From the NCBI GenBank assembly GCA_039930465.1, contig JBDTTU010000007.1, positions 1-64,000 on the forward strand: a DNA stretch of 64,000 nucleotides. Reading direction: 5' to 3'. The notes below the pieces were generated by a model that ran no database searches, had not been told where the DNA came from, and saw only the letters and a list, made by a program, of their open reading frames with translations. Made by a program: the position numbers and the translations under genes. Source of the stretch: LMDS01 sp039930465. GTDB taxonomy: Bacteria; Pseudomonadota; Gammaproteobacteria; Burkholderiales; Burkholderiaceae_C. Shown in pieces: positions 63,965-64,000 of the stretch; position 1 is the first letter of the stretch; each line of letters begins with the position of its first letter.

Positions 63965-64000
63965 GGCCAGAATCGCATGGGCATCAGCCGTCCTTGCCGT

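Noticed and set aside
63965..64000. Possible end of a further minus-strand gene upstream of fdxA
   Set aside because: Only 36 bases are visible; a TGA is present in one frame but nothing can be identified.

Overview
The window is a high-GC, gene-dense bacterial chromosome segment with short intergenic gaps and frequent ATGA start/stop overlaps. Gene content and neighbourhoods (yciB-bolA-parvulin, selO-msrB, a complete liv transporter, a B12-dependent propionyl-CoA operon, thrS) suggest a betaproteobacterium of the order Burkholderiales, perhaps Rubrivivax/Rhizobacter-like. That placement is inference; no rRNA is present. I see no tRNA, rRNA, IS element, prophage or CRISPR array.

Region by region. 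(a) 1-1920, minus: thrS running off the left edge, preceded by a leader with a 15-codon Thr-rich peptide and a terminator hairpin. (b) 1924-6204, minus: a four-gene exported cassette (DUF4331 protein, small lipoprotein, TPR-like protein, HupE/UreJ-like membrane protein). (c) 6396-9439, minus: LysM protein, Tat-like exported protein and patatin-like hydrolase, nearly abutting. (d) 9547-16265: tex, a flavoprotein, DUF1223, a PACE-type efflux protein, VOC and ASCH proteins. (e) 16276-29654, minus: a long acyl-CoA degradation run (FadB-type enzyme, membrane-anchored M20 peptidase, HD protein, thiolase, two acyl-CoA dehydrogenases, SDRs, thioesterase, reductase, GST). (f) 29778-35045, minus: livKHMGF with its own terminator. 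(g) 35251-39052, plus: selO-msrB-yciB-bolA-parvulin, ending in a strong terminator. (h) 39120-42741: YbbA-like ABC ATPase and TesA-like esterase with overlapping divergent starts, then a FecR-like protein. (i) 42893-50676, minus: mcm-meaB-pccB-pccA-VOC-def, with a divergent GntR regulator. (j) 51646-53260: folA, hppD. (k) 53283-55215: a gene fragment, then a MarR-UDG-SdhB operon with a clear operator. (l) 55333-60045, plus: a stress-flavoured stretch (CBS-BON, Rnk, tandem Usp, three small ORFs, DUF488, YjdF-like membrane protein). (m) 60062-63964: cation/proton antiporter, DUF59-polytopic-SirB2 run, and a 7Fe ferredoxin.

How the genes work together: the liv system and the run beneath it look built to import and oxidise branched or amino-acid-linked acyl compounds. 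Propionyl-CoA from such oxidation would enter the methylmalonyl-CoA pathway encoded at 43-50 kb. The most distinctive signals are the thrS attenuator, the DUF4331/HupE cassette, the Walker-A Lys-to-Arg change in LivF, the PM20D1-like peptidase inside the acyl-CoA operon, and the small-ORF operon at 58.4-59 kb with a near-consensus promoter.
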